This document shows positions 34,374 through 46,439 of a stretch of DNA of 64,000 bases, piece by piece. This DNA is from Leucogyrophana mollusca (lineage: Eukaryota; Basidiomycota; Agaricomycetes; Boletales). The notes under the pieces were generated by a model. It searched no databases, was not told the origin of the DNA, and worked only from the letters and a program-made list of their open reading frames with translations. Position numbers and translations under genes: made by a program. The stretch is from assembly GCA_021014945.1 (NCBI GenBank), contig MU266445.1, positions 1-64,000 of the forward strand, written 5' to 3'. Numbering within the stretch: the first letter of the stretch is position 1; each line of letters begins with the position of its first letter.

Positions 34374-36115
34374 ATGCACCATTGCTTGCAGATTCCAGAA
34401 ATTGTTTCTGTAATTTTCTGTAATTTCGAGAACAAACCCGAGGATTCGTAGTGGATTCGTCGACACTAGCCGGGCTTGCCCGTACGTGCCGCACCTTCCA
34501 AGAACCTGCTCTCAACAAGTTATGGAAAGACATGAGCAATGTGGCACAGCTGTTAGCATGCCTACCTGAAGACACATGGGTCTTCAGAGATGATGATCTA
34601 CAAGGGTATCCCGTCATGGTAACGCAAGCCAGGAGCCATCCAATTGCCAACCACCTAACCCGATTTTCTCAGTTCCTCCGAAAACCTCTATATTCTGAGG
34701 ATTGGTCTACTTTACAACGCTACGCACGACGCGTACAGACATTGGGCAGGGTAGGGACAGCTTCGTCACGTTTCAGCAACGCAAGGATCCAAGGAGAGTC
34801 TTTGGCCGAGCTTAGCGTGCCCCCAACTTCCTCCCCGCTATTTCCTAGCCTCCGAGCTATCAATTGGTCAGACGATCGAATATGTGCACTTCCCCTTCTG
34901 CGTCTCCTTATCGGACCAAGGCTTGTTCACTTGAGTTTCGATATACCTTCTATGCACAAGCTGGCCCCCATCTTGCATTGCGCAAGCACATTTTGTCCAC
35001 TATTGAAGACCTTGAATGCCCCCCATCAAGACAGCGATGACGCGGGCGTGGTGCTCTCGGAATCGCTTGATGGGTGGCCTTGCCTCGAGAAGCTTTTGTG
35101 CGGTCCAGTCACGGATGACGCGCTTTATCATCTTGCGACGCTCCCTTCGCTCCGTTCCCTATCCCTTTGGTCCTGCGGATTTAATCACTTTCAATCGATC
35201 ACAGAACGCCTCGCGAATCCTGGAAGCGCGTTCGAGAATCTCCAAGAGCTTCAAGTAGGGGGAAACCGTATCGCAGACTGCACTGCCCTCCTCCGTCTAG
35301 TCTCCGCGACTGAACTCTCCACAATAAACTATCAAGGCCATTCCCTAATGACAAAGGCATCAACATCAAGTGAGATCGGCAAATTTTGCGCTCTGCTATG
35401 GCAATGTCATGAGGTTGTTACGGATATCTCCATAACAGAGCCTTGCCATGACCCGCCAGAGTTCGTGCAGGACTACGTTATTACCTTCGACATGATCCGT
35501 GATCTCGGTTTCCTCGTGTGCTTGACCCGACTTCACCTCGATACTACATGTACGTTCTACCTGGATGACCGCGCCTTGTCGGAATTGGCGGATGGCTGGC
35601 CCTACTTGGAGATAATACTCCTCGGCGCCATAAAGGGTCACCGCCTCCGCCAGGATCCTCTAATCACTCTCAAAGGGCTAGCTTCCCTCGTTGGTCACTG
35701 CCCATTGCTAACCGATATCGGAATCCTCCTGAATGCCACGGAGGTGGAACCCATCTCCGAGCAAAGGACGAAAGGCACTCGTAACGCTAATGTCACCATC
35801 TTGCGCTTCGGGGACTCGAAAGTCGGCCCCCCAAGCTCCGTCGCTGCGTTCTTATCCGCCCTGGTACCGAACGTCGTCGGCATAAAGACATTCGAGGAGC
35901 CACAGGGGATGGTGCAGTCGCAGGCGAAGCAAAATTGGGCGCAGGTGGAAAGACTCTTGCTCATGTTTGCGCAGGTTAGAGCGCATGAGAGGGCGTTTAG
36001 AATTGAGGGGGAGTCAGACTCGATAGAGTTTGAAGGCTCTGACCATGGTAACGCGGGGCTGCATAGAGACGAAGGGCTGGAGGGAAACGGGGATGGCGAT
36101 CACCCCATGGATTAG
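34374..36115 (+). CDS. F-box protein with frame problem near the N-terminus
   Basis: Typical Agaricomycete F-box protein, a substrate adaptor of SCF ubiquitin ligases. MHHCLQIPEIVSVIFCNFE at 34374 is the first F-box half; STLAGLARTCRTFQEPALNK from 34457 is the second. Between them the frame hits TAG (34449-34451). The segment at 34443-34453 begins with the same seven bases (gattcgt) that follow it, so an 11-bp duplication or insertion would explain the break. A 32-nt intron (donor about 34420, acceptor tag at 34451) would also restore frame but is shorter than usual fungal introns. The remaining 550 residues are open and leucine-rich with irregular LRR-like repeats (RSLSLWSCGFNHF, NLQELQVGGNRI), ending in an acidic tail. 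Divergent from VPS10 with 287 bp between start codons. Confidence 0.75.
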
Positions 36116-36425
36116 CTTCGTCCGCCCAAAGACAACCGACCTTGGTGGAATTACCGCGACATGAGCTCACAAGCAACGAGCCCCTATGCTAGGCTTTTCG
36201 GTTTCCCTGTGACAACCATGGTTTGAAAATATGAATTGCACTGGATATAGTGGGGGAGGGCCAATTTTTTGATCGTCGTTGTTCGTTCATACACATCAAT
36301 ACAATGGTATGATCTTCATGAAGCAATGTTGAATGCATGTCGTCGATGTGTCCGCACGCCCACCCGAGTACACTAGATAAGTAGAATAACTGTACCATGT
36401 GTGGCCAATAATTATGCTCAGGTCA

Positions 36426-38035
36426 TTATCCTCTCCAGTACCTTGGCTTCACGAACGGCATCGGCGTTAAGACCGCCTTCCGCAGCTTGTTGCGCACATC
36501 CACCTCGACTTCCGTTCCCTTCTTGTGCCATCCCGACTGCACGTAGGCCATTGCAATGTTCTTCCCTAGCGTTGGGGATGGGATGCCGGATGTCACGGTG
36601 CCTGTACAGATGCAGAATGAATGGAGAACGCAGGCGCGGTTGACAGAGGGACTTACCGATCACTTCGTTCTGCGACGGGGCATAAACCTGGGCACCCTCT
36701 GCAAAATAGACGTCAGCCAAATCATATTTCGTCCAGCGATGAAAACTCACGTCGAGCAGGAGCCCCTTCCACTACTAACCCAACGCGGCGTCTTGGAGGT
36801 CCTTCTTTCAGATGCTTCAGAACTCCTTCAGCTCCAATGAAGTCCCCGGTTTCCCGCCGTTCTTTGCCTGTGGATAAAAGATATGGGTTAGGCTCCGTTC
36901 CGGTCGGATCGTGCATGTCATACCGATGACCCAGGTCAATCCCGCTTCAATAGGAGTTGTTTCTTCGTCAAGATCGTTTCCGTATAAGCACATGCCAGCC
37001 TCGAGGCGGAGACTGTCACGGGCGCCGAGCCCCGTGAGTTGCACCGGGGCCTTGGAGAGCAACTGAGTGACTTCTAGCGTTTGAGAAGGCGGTATTGAGA
37101 TCTACGGCACTGCATTGGTTATGATTACAGAGGAGTGAGATAGCAGGGACTAACCTCGAATCCGTCTTCACCCGTGTATCCGCCCCGGGCAACATGCAAA
37201 TTGAATCCTTCAATGGGCACAAATGCTGATTTCCCGAAGGTCAAAACGCGCAGATCAAAAGCCGTAAGGCTCTGTAGGTAAGAAGCAGCCCCAGGGCCCT
37301 GCAGTGCCACGAGTCCCCACCCTTCTAGGACTTCATGCTCCACTTTGCCTTGCTTGGCACTGTCGCTGTCGTTCCACTCGGTCAGCTTTTCGCGAAACCA
37401 TGCGAGGTCTCTGTCTCGTCTCCCGGCGTTTGTTACAACGTAGTACGCATTCTCAGAGTGTTTTGTAATGACGGTATCGTCGATAATACCGCCTGCCTCG
37501 TTCAGGAGAACCGAGAGCGTTGAGGTGTATGGTGTTAGCGACTTGAGGGAAGAGGGCGTTAACCATTCTAAGAAGGCCGTTGCTGTTGGGCCTCGGAAGC
37601 TGTGACCCGATTGAGCAGAGCGGATGGCATTATGACACGGAAGGTAACGCACTTTGACTGCACCATGTGCCCAACGTCAAACAGGCCGGCGCTGGTACGA
37701 ACGTGATTATGGCTAGCGACTGTCATTGGATCGTGACCATAACCACTCAAAAACCTGTCTGCTGCTTACCTTGGCCGACATTTCCATACGAAAGGGGCAT
37801 GGAGTAGCCAGCGAACGGGACCATTTTGGCACCATTTTCGACGTGGAAGTCATAAAGTCCTGTTTTTCTCAGCTAGAGACCCAAGATAAGTGGGGACAGG
37901 GAGATTAGTACAGTTTGGAATCACCCCTTCATTGGCGCTTGCGAAACCGCGGAATTGTATGGCAGAAGCCCGGAAATTTGACCTCGGAGTGAAATGCACG
38001 GCATTCCGGAAACCAATTGCGCGCAAGGTAGTCAT
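36426..38035 (-). CDS. GCV1: Aminomethyltransferase, glycine cleavage system T-protein (mitochondrial)
   Basis: Transfers the methylene group from the H-protein aminomethyl arm to tetrahydrofolate, in the mitochondrial matrix. Start [20 protein letters not shown] at 38035 gives an Arg/Ser-rich targeting peptide (next upstream in-frame start is non-ATG). Later exons give [20 protein letters not shown], the T-protein opening motif, then [37 protein letters not shown], the folate-site Asp region, and [23 protein letters not shown] is represented here by [16 protein letters not shown]. Near the C-terminus [20 protein letters not shown] and EAGLTWVIG are followed by a barrel domain ending VKPRYWRG. 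About eight short introns. All landmarks present, intact. Confidence 0.94.
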
Positions 38036-38275
38036 TGTCGAGTGTCTGGTGCGCGAGCGGGGCAAAGACGGAACGCTTTGCAGTGTTCCGTGACTTTACT
38101 TGTTTATTTATTTATATTATTTTTGTATCGATTTAGCTAACTCAAACCGATAACCGTGAAACTCACCAGGTTACTATCTTTACCCTGCTTTACGACAGGC
38201 GCAGCTTGGCGCAACACAAGGGTTGGTTTCGACCATCGACCATTCTCTCCCAACGAATACATCTCACCGCAAATA
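38036..38275. promoter_or_regulatory. Shared divergent promoter region, GCV1 and coronin
   Basis: Only 240 bp separate the ATG of the T-protein gene (-) and the ATG of coronin (+). It includes an AT-rich run (tttatttatttatattattttt near 38101-38122) that may be a nucleosome-poor core serving both directions. Position-based inference. Confidence 0.4.
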
Positions 38276-40221
38276 ATGTCTCGTTTCGTGCGCGCTTCTA
38301 AATACCGGCAAGTACATTCTATTGAGAGGGAAGGCTGAGGAATACTCACCGTAACGTGTAGCCATGTCTTTGGACAGTCCGCGAAGAAAGAACACGGATA
38401 CGAGAATGTAAAGATCTCGAGTAGTGCATGGGACACCAACCTGATCTCAGCCTCTGGGGTGAACATTCTAGTCGCTGTCGAACCGCCATGAACCACCTCT
38501 GATCATCCCGAGCAGCGATACATCAGCATCAACTGGAATGCCTCCGGCGGTGGTGCTTTCGCAGTGCTGCCGTTGCCTTCGCCCTTCCACGCGCTGCCCA
38601 ACAATTTCCCATCAAAACTTCCAGACGTGATTCCTCTGGCGCGGAGTCACACTGCTCCCGTGCTCGACACGGACTGGTCCCCGCATAACGACTCGATCGT
38701 CGCGTCGGGTGGCGAAGATGGCAAAGTCATGATCTGGAAAGTCGAGTCCTCGATATTCGAAGATTGGGGCCAGGATCACTGGGTTCCTCAGGACCTGGAT
38801 CCCGTGGCGCGTATCGATGCTTCTCCCCGCAAGATCGGACAGGTACTGTTCCATCCCACCGCTGCTAACGTCCTGGCGAGCGCCTCTGGGGAACACACCG
38901 TCAAATTGTGGGATCTAGCAGATACTGACCGCCCACGGTCCGTTCTGAGCGGCCACGGCGACACCATTCAGAGCATTGCCTTCAGTCCCGACGGTGCTCT
39001 ACTTGCCACCACTTGCAGGGATCGGAAGCTGAGATTATTCGATCCGCGTGCTGGAGGTGACGCAGTGCGTGTTGCGGAAGCTCATGGTGGGATCAAGGGC
39101 GCTCGTGTTGTGTGGATGGGGGACACTGGCAAGCTTGCTACTACGGGATTTAGTAAAATGAGCGACAGACAAGTTTCGGTGTGGGAGTCAGGTGGATTGA
39201 CCAACATCAAGACGACCGGTATCGATCAATCTGCAGGTGTCATCATGCCATTCTGGAGTGATAACGGTATTCTTTTCCTTGGTAAGTTTCGCCAGCCCTC
39301 ATGTCAAACACGTAACTGAGGAGGCGGCGCACTTGTAGCGGGCAAGGGGTACGTTCTTACAGAAGGTCAACAGCTCTTTGTAGGCGACTAACCTTGGGTC
39401 AGTGATGGTAACGTTCGTTACTACGAGTATGAGAACGACACGCTCTTTTCTTTGGATGAGCACAAGTCGGCCGACCCACAGCGCGGCATGTGTTTCCTGC
39501 CTCGCCGCGCACTCAATGTATCCGAATGCGAGATTGCACGTGCGTACAAGGTGTATGGTAGCACAGTCGAGCCCATCGCCTTCATTGTGCCCCGTAAAGT
39601 ATGTCGCTGCGTTATCTCCGCTCATGTCCGTCTCAACTGTCCACCACAGGCCGACTCCTTCCAGTCGGATATTTTCCCCCCGGCACCATCTTCCGAGCCC
39701 TCACTTGCAGCAAGCGAGTTTTTCTCCGGAAAGACTGCGCCAGTAAAACTCGTCAGTCTTGAGAATGGAAGCCAATCAACATATACACCGTCAGCACCCG
39801 CCGCGTTCGCAGCCGCTCCCTCTCCAGCTACCTTCAGCGCACCGCCTGTATCGAAAGCAGCCACGCTTCCTCCGCCCTCACCTGCGCCGCAGACCTCTGC
39901 TGTGTCCAGAGCTGACTCAATGCCCACACCTCCCCCAGTTTTGGCTGAGATCGCCTCCCCTGTGAACGAGTCACCCGCTCACATGACACCGCCGACGCGT
40001 TCCGGTTCTGGTGACGAGGTGCGTTCTCACTCTTTATTCGCGTCGTATGAACTCATCTCGAATATATTTTACAGGGTAGAACTTCAGCGTTGCAAGAAGA
40101 GAACGCCCGTCTGACTAGCGAACTGCGAGAAGCTCGCGAGAAGATAAGAAATATGGAATTGCAGGTAGAGGGTTTGAAGGCGAATGCGCGGAAGGCTGCT
40201 CAGGCACTATTGGATGTGTAG
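38276..40221 (+). CDS. CRN1: Coronin (actin-binding WD40 protein)
   Basis: Binds F-actin and the Arp2/3 complex at cortical patches. Exon 1 is MSRFVRASKYR, the invariant coronin start. Next come HVFGQSAKKEHGYENVK, ISSSAWDTN and INWNASGGGAFAVLPL, then seven-bladed WD40 repeats with DTDWSPHNDSIVASGGEDGK, SASGEHTVKLWDL, AFSPDGALLATTCRDRKLRL and KMSDRQVSVWE. A 10-nt exon (39339-39348) links NGILFL to DGNVRYYEYEND as AGKG. The conserved C-terminal extension (DEHKSADPQRGMCFLPRR, VEPIAFIVPRK, FQSDIFPPAPS) is followed by a Pro/Ala/Ser-rich linker and a terminal coiled coil (LQEENARLTSELREAREKIR) for trimerisation. Stop 40219-40221. Intact as spliced. Confidence 0.95.
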
Positions 40222-40733
40222 GCATGCGGATCCGATAGCGTTCGTCAGGCAAGGGCACGAGATCTGTTGTCCGTGATCACGTTTCCATCAACGAAACCAA
40301 CTTTACCATGTAATGTCTTGTATTCGCTCATGCTCAGGCAAACAAAAATCCAATCATTGCTGAGTTTTATGCTAAACGTTCGACCTGGAGAATGTGGCTT
40401 TGCTCGGATTTATTTGAGTCCAGGGTCCTCGTGCTTGGGCGGAATGTCCACGTGCGTCCATTCCTAAGCAGGCGTCCCGTTATCTGTGCCCTTTAGACCT
40501 TTACAACTCATACTGACTCTAGGCTACAGCTCAGTCTCATAATTCTTCGTTCTAACTTATCTCTTATTCCTGCGAATACTCAGACGTCTTTCACCACTCA
40601 ACTCTAGACCAGCCTTTCAGTCTGCGCTCCCAGTCAGTGCCCTTCGGCACCGACTCCAACTTGTAGGCGAAGCGATCTGAAGGAGTCAATCTGTCTCCTT
40701 CCAAGGTCGTTTAGCCTCTCTCATTAACACTGT
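40222..40733. other. Intergenic
   Basis: This is the 3' flank of coronin and 5' flank of the next plus-strand gene. Short frames without motif only. Confidence 0.5.
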
Positions 40734-43700
40734 ATGACCTTGCTCCATGTCTATTTCACTCTCCGAAATCAGCAGGCGTTCCAACGCCTGCTCGAAGGGA
40801 CCGGGAGCCGCGGACAATCCTCCAGTTCCACCGCCGGGCTTAGCACGAGCGGCGGCAAATCATGGACTCGGTCGAGTACGCTCACTTCGGTAGTTGCTAC
40901 GGATGTGAATGCCCTCGACTCGCTGGGAAGGACCGTACTTCACCTTGCTTGTTCTTCGATTGAGCCTTCCAGCGTGGAGTACGTCCGGATGCTGCTAGCC
41001 CACCCGATCATCAACATCAATGCCCAGGACACGGAGGGTCATTGGACTGCCCTCCACAGGGCATTATATCACGGTAACATTGCTGCTGCGTATGTTCTGC
41101 CCTTGCATCAAAGCTAGCTCGTTGATGCTTATTGGGGTGCAGAACTCTGCTCTTGAGACGCCCTGAAGTTGACACTTCTATGAAGGATCACGAAGGGTAC
41201 ACCGCGTTCGATTTGTACAACTCTACCCTCAGGACTACGAAGCCATCCTCGTTTGATGGAGGTTCGGCGGATCTCTTTACTTGGGGAACCAACAGGTAAA
41301 TGTCCTTGACCGCGGGGCATGGTCGGAAGCTGAGTTTGGGATCAATAGGAATGCGGCGTTGGGGCTCGGAGATGGTAACGATAGAGTGTATCCCGACCAA
41401 GTTGTTATCCCGCACAAGGATGATCCCATCACTCGCCAGAAGAAGAGCATCGAAGAACGCTTTTCACCTATTCAAGTTCGCCAACTTGCGATGTCCCGAC
41501 TGCACACAGGCATAGTGCTTCTCTCCGCAGTATCTTCTAGCTTTCTCACATAGCTCCAGTAATCCTGACCTCAGAAACCCGTGACAACGTGAGAGTCTGT
41601 GGGTTCGGTGGTGGTGGACGGTAGGAATATCATATACGGTTTCACAAGCGTCACTTTCTGATCCAACGATTCCAGCTTGGGACCAAATCAGCACACTCAG
41701 TACAGTCTCGTACCTCTCCCCGATTTTATGCACACAATCGATTCAGTTGCTATCGGTCAAGACCACACCCTTGCGCTAACAACGACGGGAGAAGTACTCT
41801 CATGGGGCCTTAATCGCTTTTCGCAGCTCGGATACGTGGTCGAGCAACCCTCTAACGGACGTTTGGAGGAGCCTATTCAGTCATCCCCACGCAAGATCGG
41901 TTCTCTGAAGAAAGAACACGTCCGGGGCGTCGCGGCGTGCAAGACTGCGTCTGCCTGCTTTACCAGCACCGAGGTGTATACATGGGGTACCAATGGCGGA
42001 CAGCTTGGTGCGCAAATTGCATAAGTTTGACCATCACTGTTGCTTACGTGTTATCCAGGCTACAGCAAAACCGCAACTCCCGTGCAGGTTCTCCCTCGGA
42101 AGGTCGCTAGTATCGTGCAGCCCGTCAGCGCGATTTCCATGACGGCAAGTGTCCGCCTTGGTGCTGAGATTGCATGTGGGTTGATAAAGTTGGCAGGACA
42201 CCGCAATGGCATGCCTTCTCGATAACGGAGAAGTGGCGTGTGTATGGAATGCCGGGGTCACCAAGATCAAGTATGTATACTCCATGTCAAGTTGTCGCTG
42301 TTAGTCTCATCCATCCCATGTTAGTTTCCCCATCCAAAACTTCCCGTTGGAGATGTACGTTTACCGTCCCCCACAAGCCGTCAAGGGACCGAATATTACG
42401 AAGCTCACAAGCTGCGACGATACCTTTGCTGCCCTGTCGTCCAACGGAGAAGTATTCACGTTCTGTCCCCCGAATGCCGGCGACGGTGAAGGTTCTTCTA
42501 GCAAGGGTTTACAGGCAATCAAACCACAGCGCGTTTGGGCACTGCGCAGACAATTCAGTGGAGTTCGGGTGCGTCACGGTGATTCTATTTTGACTCTCCA
42601 CTCAGTAGCGGTTCAGGACGTCGCGCTCGGAGCAGATGGTTCGATCATAGTCTGCACACAATCGGGCCACGTCTTTGTTCGCACGCGAAACACGAAGAGT
42701 GGTCAGAGCGCCAGTGTAAAGGCGTTCAAGTTCCAACGTGTCCCTTACATTCAACGCGTAGTTGCAGTATGCGCGAACAACACGGGCGCTCTGGCAGCAC
42801 TTCGCGTCGACCACGAGCCGTCTCCGATTCGTCTTACTGGACGATCGTTGTCAGGTGATATCGCTGAGATCCAGCCTTACCTATCGTTTGCCTCCGGCGG
42901 AGGCCAGACGGGTCAATTGACTGGCAGCCCGGTCATCTCGCCATCCTTCGGCGACGCTGATGATGAAATAGAAGACGCCTCTATCCTGGACGACATCTCT
43001 GCGCTTTCCTTGCTTCTCGATCTCCTGAACCAAAAGAGGGCAGCTGGAAAGACCTCTAAAGTTTCACTCCACGACGGTGATCATCTTCCACACGGAGCGG
43101 ACCTTCTTTTACATTTTTCACCCCGTGCAGAGTTTCCCATCCATCGGGTCATCCTTGCCACAAGATGTGTATCGCTCTGCATCGTCTTGTCCAGCGGCGA
43201 TGCTTTGCACGACAAAGAGTCCAAGATTGTAATCAAGCTGTCACATGTGGCATCCGTCACGGGGTCGCACAAGGCACCTCGCCTACACTTCTCTGGTTGC
43301 AGTATCATATCGGTCCTCATTCTGCTCAGATACCTATATTCCGACCAACTTCTCGCTATCTGGGATCGACGTATCGGGAGTCCGTTCTCGGAGCATTTCC
43401 GCAGGCTTGATGTGAAGCCAACCCAGGTCAAGCTCGATCTCCAATCTTTGGCTCACTTACTAGACCTCCCTCTCCTAAGCCAAGCGCTGGAGTCGCCTGG
43501 CAAGCGCTCACCAGTTCCCTCTGAGGGACGTGATTTCCGTCGTCTCTTTGATGCCTCCCAGGCCCAGGCAAACACACGGTCTGAGGTGAGGCGCAGCACG
43601 AAGGAGGACCCGCTCGCACCGGACGTTATGCTGCACCTGGCGGACAAGGTGGTGTATTGCCACTCTGCCATCCTTCGTGCGCGGTGCACGTTCTTTATGA

Positions 43701-45560
43701 GCTTTTTTAGCGATGTGGAATGGACCATAAAGAGACGTGACGCGTTTGGCATCGTTGATGTCGATATGAAACACCTCAGATGGCAGGTCATGGACTACGT
43801 CCTGCGCTTTGTGTGCTGCGGAGAGGAAGAGCTGTTCGAGACGCTCAGTTAGTGTCCTATTCTCCTGATCTGCTTGCCTTTCTCAGACTCGGCCACGCTT
43901 CTAGATTTCGCCCAAAGTGTAGACGATGTCCTCGAGTTTATGTTTGACGTCATGGCCGCGGCGGTAAGTACATATGTCAGGTAGCCCATGCACCGACTAA
44001 GGACGGATTTGAAGAACGAATTGCTCCTCGATCGATTGGTCTTGCTCTGCTCTCAAGTCATCCTGAAGTATATGAACATCAGCAACGTCTGCTACCTGCT
44101 CACCGACGCTAGCCACTTTCACGCTGTCGATCTCGTCGAAAGCGTGCAGGAATACATGGCCGCCAACCTTGAGGTACTGCTGGAAGGCAAAATGCTTGAC
44201 GACCTCGCTCCTCCTCTGATTAAGCAGCTGTCGGAGTACGTCCGAACGTCGCAAGCACACAAATCGCCCGTCTCACGGTCCAACAAGCTCGCGAAAGAGG
44301 CGCTAGAACGACATCGGGAATGGCTGGCGCTGCAGGATATCCCGCAACCCTTCGTTCCCACTAGTACTGGCAAAGCGCACACGAACAAGGAATCTTCGCC
44401 CAGGTTATCACCACCTTCGAGGAGGAAGCGGCTTCCGTCGTTAGGAAACACTCCGATGGTCAGCCCTGTACTGCGTCCCCAGCCCAGTCCTCGCATGCTG
44501 TCTAGCCGGGAGCCATCTGGGGATGATATCTTCATCATGGACGATGCTGACGCGGTCCCCGCTCTGGAACTAACCAAGTCCGAAGCCGCAGTGGTGGAAA
44601 ATGCGCCCAAGCCTGCAGCGGTCTGGAAGCGGACCTCCTCTGCTCCACGGTAAATCCCTTCTTCTTTCCATATCCGTCCATTCTGATTTTGCGCGCAGTA
44701 CCGATCTGAAATCCATCATGGCCGAAGCCGAGAGCCGCAATACGTTGCCGTCTGCCCGAAAACTACCGCCTCCCATGATGCAACACGCTCCAAGCCGCGA
44801 ATCACTACGACCGAATCCAAACTACAAACAAGCTGCTGCTGCAAGTCCATCCCGTCAGATCCCTCGGACAATTCCAGCGTTAGATGCGCCGCCGACCACA
44901 CCGCCGCGTAATCCACCAGCGCCGAGTGCCCAACGTAGTGTTGCTGGACGGACTCGCATGCAGCCTGATTTAGCACCTACCGGGGCTACTCCGTCTGGAC
45001 TTGGGCCTGTCATCTCCCCGGTCCGCCAGATACCGTCTCCTGCTGCTGGACCATCGGCGCCCCGGCATGTATCGTAAGCGCACTTCTTCCCTGATCAACT
45101 TAACCCCGATGATTGAATCCCCCTCAGGGGCAGCGCCAGCGCTTGGACGCTACCACCCGTCCAGCCCGTCGTCCAGCCCAACGCTCACGGTTCAGCGCCG
45201 TCATTTGCGGAAATCCAGAAACTCCAATTGACGCAAGGGGCCCCTGTGCTCAAAGACAAACGCTCACTGCTCGAAATTCAGCAGGAAGAGCAAGTGCGAC
45301 GGCAGGAGGAAGAAGCACGCCAACAGGAAGAGGAGTTTTTGAAGTGGTGGGCTGCCGAGGAGGCGAGGGTGCAGGCAGAGTTGTCGTCGCAACGGCAACC
45401 TACTCGGCAAGGAAGGAGTGGGAAGAAGCCGAAACCTGCGCAAGGGAAGGTCAGTAAGACAATGGATGTACAGCCAGCTTCGACTTCGAGTGGGGGCCCT
45501 CAACCAAAGCCTCGTCGAAGAGAGAAGCAACTCCATGGCGTAACAGCGTCGAAATCATGA
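40734..45560 (+). CDS. IBTK-like protein: ankyrin, RCC1 and tandem BTB domains
   Basis: Domain order seen: ankyrin repeats (LDSLGRTVLHLACSS; DTEGHWTALHRALYHGNIAA; KDHEGYTAFDLYNS), RCC1-like repeats (DLFTWGTN then NAALGLGDGND; IGQDHTLALTTTGEVLSWGL; SCDDTFAALSSNGEVFTF), a first BTB (HFSPRAEFPIHRVILATRC near 43110), a second BTB (LHLADKVVYCHSAILRARC near 43630) with its BACK-like helices to about 44270, then a long Ser/Pro-rich tail and a terminal Arg/Glu/Gln-rich coiled region (LLEIQQEEQVRRQEEEARQQ, LKWWAAEEARV). This is the architecture of metazoan IBTK and fission-yeast Btb proteins, CUL3 ubiquitin-ligase adaptors; substrate unknown. The intron at 42145-42196 has a GC donor. About 1,450 residues, open throughout the placed exons. 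Confidence 0.88.
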
Positions 45561-45853
45561 CATGGGATTTGACTCTGGGTGCATGAACTGTAGGTATCTA
45601 TGATGCAAGGTAGAAATAACGGTATACGCGGGCTGCTACACGAGGTTTCACTGCAATGTCATAAATAGACACCCGCCCTTGTTGAACTTCTGGCACGGAC
45701 TACGGCAACTACTCAAGTGTGTCCGCCGTAGGCTCACCATTGAAGTGAAAGGCTGAGCCGGACCGCGTGAAAAGGCTGTGCTACTAAGTCTATATACAGT
45801 GCAGGACATCACAACAAGGTTTGCATCCAACCATGCTGAGCGCGACAGCATCA

Positions 45854-46067
45854 CAGTGCGTTTCGGAACGTTGTAGCGATCCGGAAAATTTTCAGCCTAA
45901 TTTTTTTTGACTCCGAGCAAATTCCAGCCACCGCATCACTGCGGCATGATCCTGCCAGTGCTGAACTGGGCACCCGGTGGCTCGGCATGTCTCGGCACCA
46001 CTAATCTGAGTTCGATGTCCGATATATTGCCAAAAATGGAGGCACTACAACGTTCCGAAACGCACTG
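45854..46067. mobile_element. MITE-like element with 23-bp perfect terminal inverted repeats
   Basis: The left end 45854-45876 begins cagtgcgtttcggaacg and ends ttgtag; the right end 46045-46067 is its exact reverse complement. The 214-bp interior has no open frame of note and includes a small hairpin (ccgca/tgcgg) and an AT run. Flanks read atca at left and caat at right, so a 2-bp CA duplication is possible but no clear longer target duplication is seen. Size, TIRs and lack of coding match a non-autonomous DNA transposon. Superfamily not assignable here. Confidence 0.65.
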
Positions 46068-46397
46068 CAATGTCGACCAAGTTACGAGCTAAACTCAGGT
46101 TGGAGCTATATAATAATAGCAGCTGAACACAAAATATCACCCCTATGGCCCACCAGCCAGCACCAGCCACCCCAAGTACCACCCCATTGAAGCTACGTTG
46201 ACCTCCTAATTTTTTGCCCGGTTTGTCCGAATTAATGCCTTACACTTACGCCAATGCAATAGCGATCTAGCGCCGAGTTGATACTAACTTAATCGATGGC
46301 TCCATCTAACACCTGGCTAGCGGAATGACGAATCCTTTTGAGCAGTAAAAGACAGCGTGGTTCATCTCGGATAGTCTTGGACCTGTGCCACCCAGCG

Positions 46398-46439
46398 ACA
46401 GCGCGGGGACAGCGCGGGGACAGGTGGGGACAGGTGGGG
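46398..46439. repeat. Short tandem repeat, 11-bp and 10-bp G-rich units
   Basis: Two copies of acagcgcgggg followed by two copies of acaggtgggg, directly tandem. Strongly G-rich on the plus strand. It lies in the gene-free interval between the IBTK-like gene and the secreted protein gene. The rest of 45561-46785 has no gene that I can support. Confidence 0.8.
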
